From NCBI GenBank assembly GCA_902787555.1, contig CADAGO010000002.1, forward strand, positions 1-64,000: a stretch of 64,000 bases of DNA. The letters are read 5' to 3'. Under the pieces are notes generated by a model. The model ran no database searches and was not told the DNA's origin. It worked only from the letters and a program-made list of their open reading frames with translations. This stretch comes from an uncultured Bacteroidales bacterium. GTDB lineage: Bacteria; Bacteroidota; Bacteroidia; Bacteroidales; Bacteroidaceae. Of this stretch, positions 62,301 to 64,000 are shown in pieces (within the stretch, counting starts at the first letter, position 1; each line of letters opens with the position of its first letter). Position numbers and translations under genes: made by a program.

Positions 62301-63003
62301 TACTATCCACATTCAGAATATGGTGCTTGATAACTGCCTGTCGGCTATCAAGCATGAGACGATGTATTATCCGAACCGCATCCGTCAGCTGCTCGATGAT
62401 GCACAGGAAAAGCAGGTCTTGCCGGATGAAGAGAATATCGCTCAGCTGTCGGAACTCATCAACTATTATAAAGACGTGTTCTCCTTGCTGAGTGCATGCG
62501 CGGCACGTCAGTTGGATAATGTAATGTTCAAACGCAAGACCATCCCAGTCAGTTCCCTGGCTCAGTATGCTAAAAAGAGCATGAGGCGGATGGCAAAGAA
62601 GTTGGATGTGGATATCGACTTCGTGGTCGATACGGACTCTAACCTGAAAGTGGTGGGCGACCAGCAAATGTTGGAGTATTTGATGGATAATCTGATCTCG
62701 GCAGCGCTGACCAACCGTAAAGACCGACAAATCAGATTGTCGTTCGACCGCTATGATGAGTTTGTCCGCATTACCTTTGCTGATGAAGAAGTGGCTAAGA
62801 CGGATAGCGAACTGTCTAACCTGTTCTACCCTGAACATCTCCGTTATGACGAAGATGCCGATCGGTTGATAGGGGTGGAATACATGGTGTGTCGTCAGAT
62901 TGTACGTGAGCACGATGAATATGGCGGAAGACGAGGATGCCGTATCATTGCTTCGCCTTGCGGAAATGGATATAAGATGGAAATCATGATTAATGGAATG
63001 TAA
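59329..63003 (+). CDS. Two-module hybrid sensor kinase (DUF5112/DUF5113 type)
   Basis: A 1224-residue protein, GTG start. A lipoprotein-type signal (Cys21, CFMGC) leads to a periplasmic TPR-like region (about 30-410, DUF5112 type), TM at 417-438, and a first kinase module: a dimer helix near 495-525 without a phosphoacceptor His, then an intact ATPase (NTLLDNARKY, DTGRGL, GFGFGLMNCKG, 617-695). Two more hydrophobic stretches (736-754, 794-815) flank a short periplasmic loop. Then comes a GAF-like DUF5113-type domain and a second kinase module with a His (His1009, AIKHETMYY) and a degenerate ATPase lacking clear G boxes. The partner regulator starts 1 bp later. Confidence 0.85.
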   Translation: MKKKWIIPCIILFLCSCFMGCSDDVDVSLRHEVDSLNLLAYRTRYVGLDTTAYYSQKAFEASMKADGTLYREGKADALSNLAFVQYMLMDYDSATALYKQSAELSKNIITQAVADVGLMKICHITGRNDEFLDYRHDAETKLKRLSESLDEMQLSPMQFTFLNYAQSEFHFASATYYNGILHPELADAEMEAVANDMGIVNFDVAQMARYYILQGDYETGRELGMKFNLTYMLASASQHIANHLMNSGDAPNLDPMSDDSIPPFALFIAQDALRLFREYGSLYSRAVTYLTISDYYAKNGMLEVALDTATKALEFVNIQHKGIYTDDMDFLTPYSSQDDIEPTEIAWLKRKDISCAWEWIANIRNHLGMLFDQMGMHAAADYNKRIYLTILDNTRQDKRLEHQIEELEKAKADQTTWAWIVAIFSVLMFVAIFLYIRHQKRMTERSYAKDINNVEASFRKWMDENEALYNSLSEKEKLIDSETYIHEQHIAENKRSYIDRCTSLSLVYSITPFLDRAINELNKLKATQETEEVRTERIAYLSELIDRINLYNEVLSHWIKVRQGMVNLNIENFELQPLLDMLSKNRNTFANKGLTLHVAETDAVVKADRALTLFMMNTLLDNARKYTPEGGEVGIDVESTDEYVEIAVTDTGRGLSEEDIRTICKEKVYDSSQIGDVAHDEILKQNKGFGFGLMNCKGIIDKYKKTNSVFSVCTFNIESQLGKGSRFYFRLPKGVVRALLILLMQMPAFTAMSAQTSEVADTAIVSMTLLSKQEQVSQEQAYESLKKDNAASQTFIILALMLVTIAFVVFLVMYYRIHMLPVFNLRQLMQFNKRLFESENPDLLEFVYTGINDIKTVDGIALGIMQNEESQLRVRISRDCPMQDAVESISHHSFETAKEMKMNDGILRTYLLKVQTVGHDGIEPATADTVVGVLTVVFHNASLSKQDERIIQLIAEQVAKYVYFSDTKVENQKVELQLKEDEKLRAEKEENTIHIQNMVLDNCLSAIKHETMYYPNRIRQLLDDAQEKQVLPDEENIAQLSELINYYKDVFSLLSACAARQLDNVMFKRKTIPVSSLAQYAKKSMRRMAKKLDVDIDFVVDTDSNLKVVGDQQMLEYLMDNLISAALTNRKDRQIRLSFDRYDEFVRITFADEEVAKTDSELSNLFYPEHLRYDEDADRLIGVEYMVCRQIVREHDEYGGRRGCRIIASPCGNGYKMEIMINGM

Positions 63004-63004
63004 T

Positions 63005-63727
63005 ATGAACAAGTTTAATGTAATTATCGTAGAGGATGTGATGTTGGAACTGCGTGGAACGGTGGAGATATTCCGTAACGAGATTCCAGAAGCTAACATC
63101 ATTGGTACAGCTCAGAACGAAGAAGAATTCTGGGAATTAATCGCAAAGAACACGCCCGATTTGGTCTTGCTCGATTTGGGCTTGGGCGGGTCAACAACGG
63201 TAGGCGTTGATATCTGTCGGAAACTCAGAGAGAAGCAGATGCCCGTGAAGGTACTCATCTTTACAGGTGAAGTGCTGAACGAGAAACTATGGGTCGATGC
63301 GCTTGATGCTGGTGCAGACGGGATTATTCTGAAGAGCGGCGAGCTGCTTACCCCGGGGGATGTCCAAAGTGTGTTGAGTGGCAAGCGCTATGTGTTCAAT
63401 CAGCCTATCTTGAAGAAACTGGTGAAACGATTCAGGAAGTCTGTCCTCAACGAATATCGCCGTCAGGAAGCATTTGTGCGTTACGACATTGATGAGTACG
63501 ACGAGATTTTCCTTCGCCACTTAGCGTTGGGCTATACCAAAGACATGATTGCAAACCTGCGAAGTATGCCGTTTGGAACAAAGTCGCTTGAAAAACGTCA
63601 GGTGGAACTCATCAATCGTCTGTTCCCAAATGGCGAGAGTGAGCGTATCAATGTGCCACGATTAGTGACCCGTGCATTTGAATTGCGAATCCTCGATGTA
63701 GACAATCTGGAACCGGATGAAGAATAG
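63005..63727 (+). CDS. Response regulator with variant HTH
   Basis: A 240-residue regulator. The receiver domain has Asp57 (LVLLDLGLGG), an acidic pair ED near 10-11 and the Lys of IILKSGE. The C-terminal part (about 170-225: HLALGYTKDMIANLRSMPFG) resembles a LuxR-like HTH but departs from the usual pattern. The ATG lies 1 bp after the kinase stop, so they form a cognate pair. An ATG four codons earlier exists inside the kinase end. Confidence 0.9.
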   Translation: MNKFNVIIVEDVMLELRGTVEIFRNEIPEANIIGTAQNEEEFWELIAKNTPDLVLLDLGLGGSTTVGVDICRKLREKQMPVKVLIFTGEVLNEKLWVDALDAGADGIILKSGELLTPGDVQSVLSGKRYVFNQPILKKLVKRFRKSVLNEYRRQEAFVRYDIDEYDEIFLRHLALGYTKDMIANLRSMPFGTKSLEKRQVELINRLFPNGESERINVPRLVTRAFELRILDVDNLEPDEE

Positions 63728-64000
63728 TCGCATTGTCAACTGGATGCCTATCGGACTACTCTGTCTGATACTGTTGCATGCCGTCGTTTCGTGGATAGGA
63801 GATATCTACGGATGGGGGTTGAACAACCTGTTCAGTCAGGCTGGCATCAGATGGACTGTGACTTATTTCATGTTCAATATTTCCTGTGCTCCGTTTGCAG
63901 AGGTCATGTCGGCACTTATCGCGATCGGCGTGTTGACGGAGTCGGGCTTTTTCGCTGCATTCAGCAAGAAAGCATCGTTGAAGCAAAAGCGTGCACTCTC
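63717..64000 (+). CDS. Inner membrane protein, partial (AbgT-like?)
   Basis: The ATG at 63717 overlaps the regulator's last codons by 11 bp, and the frame is open to the window edge (94 full codons). The peptide has hydrophobic helices (WMPIGLLCLILLHAVVSWIG, TVTYFMFNISCAPFAEVMSA, LIAIGVLTESGF). The WIGDIYGWG piece and layout remind me of Bacteroidales AbgT-family carriers, but too little is visible to be sure. Confidence 0.6.
   Translation, partial: MKNSRIVNWMPIGLLCLILLHAVVSWIGDIYGWGLNNLFSQAGIRWTVTYFMFNISCAPFAEVMSALIAIGVLTESGFFAAFSKKASLKQKRAL

Noticed and set aside
61855-63102. Minus-strand frame of 415 codons opposite the kinase and regulator genes
   Set aside because: Antisense shadow of two clearly conserved genes. 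No promoter or family features.

Overview
The window comes from a member of the Bacteroidota, most likely a Prevotella-like member of the Bacteroidales. Three things point there: the -7 promoter boxes have the TAnnTTTG form typical of this phylum and almost none of the genes has a Shine-Dalgarno sequence; several proteins belong to families found mainly in Bacteroidales (DUF5020, DUF4847-like, DUF4252-like, M6 and C69 peptidases, HU-like protein with a tail, a DUF5112/DUF5113-type kinase); and two secreted proteins end in short beta-rich tails of the Prevotella type. This is a chromosomal region, mostly housekeeping and envelope genes. No phage, insertion sequence, CRISPR array or rRNA was seen.

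Layout. 0.5-2.6 kb: DUF5020 outer membrane protein and a purine permease. 2.6-4.3 kb: umuDC on the minus strand, then tRNA-Asp and pheS. 5.8-10.3 kb: nucleotide-sugar genes (ugd, nagB), an outer membrane protein, and an unusual fusion of a cytidylyltransferase with a GHMP-type sugar kinase. 10.5-12.8 kb: a small accessory patch with an orphan membrane protein, an HU-like protein preceded by a seven-unit phased repeat, a decayed copy of the end of the fusion gene, and tRNA-Arg. 12.9-16.6 kb: divergent manA and gmd-fcl, a GDP-fucose module in which gmd carries an N-terminal helix-turn-helix domain. 16.7-29.4 kb: twelve minus-strand genes in one nearly gapless run, from a Crp/Fnr regulator through an M3 peptidase, dCMP deaminase, S41 protease, 5-formyl-THF cyclo-ligase and altronate dehydratase to two HAD phosphatases, a beta-helix protein, a LOG-like protein and an esterase. 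29.6-34.6 kb: a drug/metabolite transporter and a 1233-residue secreted protein. 34.6-35.6 kb: a 960-bp repeat-rich non-coding stretch. 35.6-42.2 kb: purM, nadC and secreted peptidases. 42.3-52.2 kb: envelope genes (PBP1A, kdsB, a PL11 lyase, MscS, an HD protein, an LptD-like protein). 52.9-57.4 kb: a leucine-rich-repeat lipoprotein and nrdDG. 57.7-64 kb: a tandem PAP2 phosphatase, a two-module sensor kinase with its response regulator, and the start of a membrane protein.

The strongest unexplained signal is a set of intergenic repeat arrays whose sequences are unrelated to one another but which share an exact 22-bp period, about two helical turns. They lie at 102-179, 11755-11898, 30599-30655, 52391-52461 and 59223-59261. 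Two further arrays have a 32-bp period, about three turns (9-90 and 13989-14043). Three are built on palindromes, and four sit directly upstream of a gene or promoter. Other items worth a second look are the HTH-GMD fusion with matching operator-like repeats in its promoter, the split-function double kinase, and the nested octamer/palindrome elements at 34.7-35.5 and 52.5-52.8 kb.
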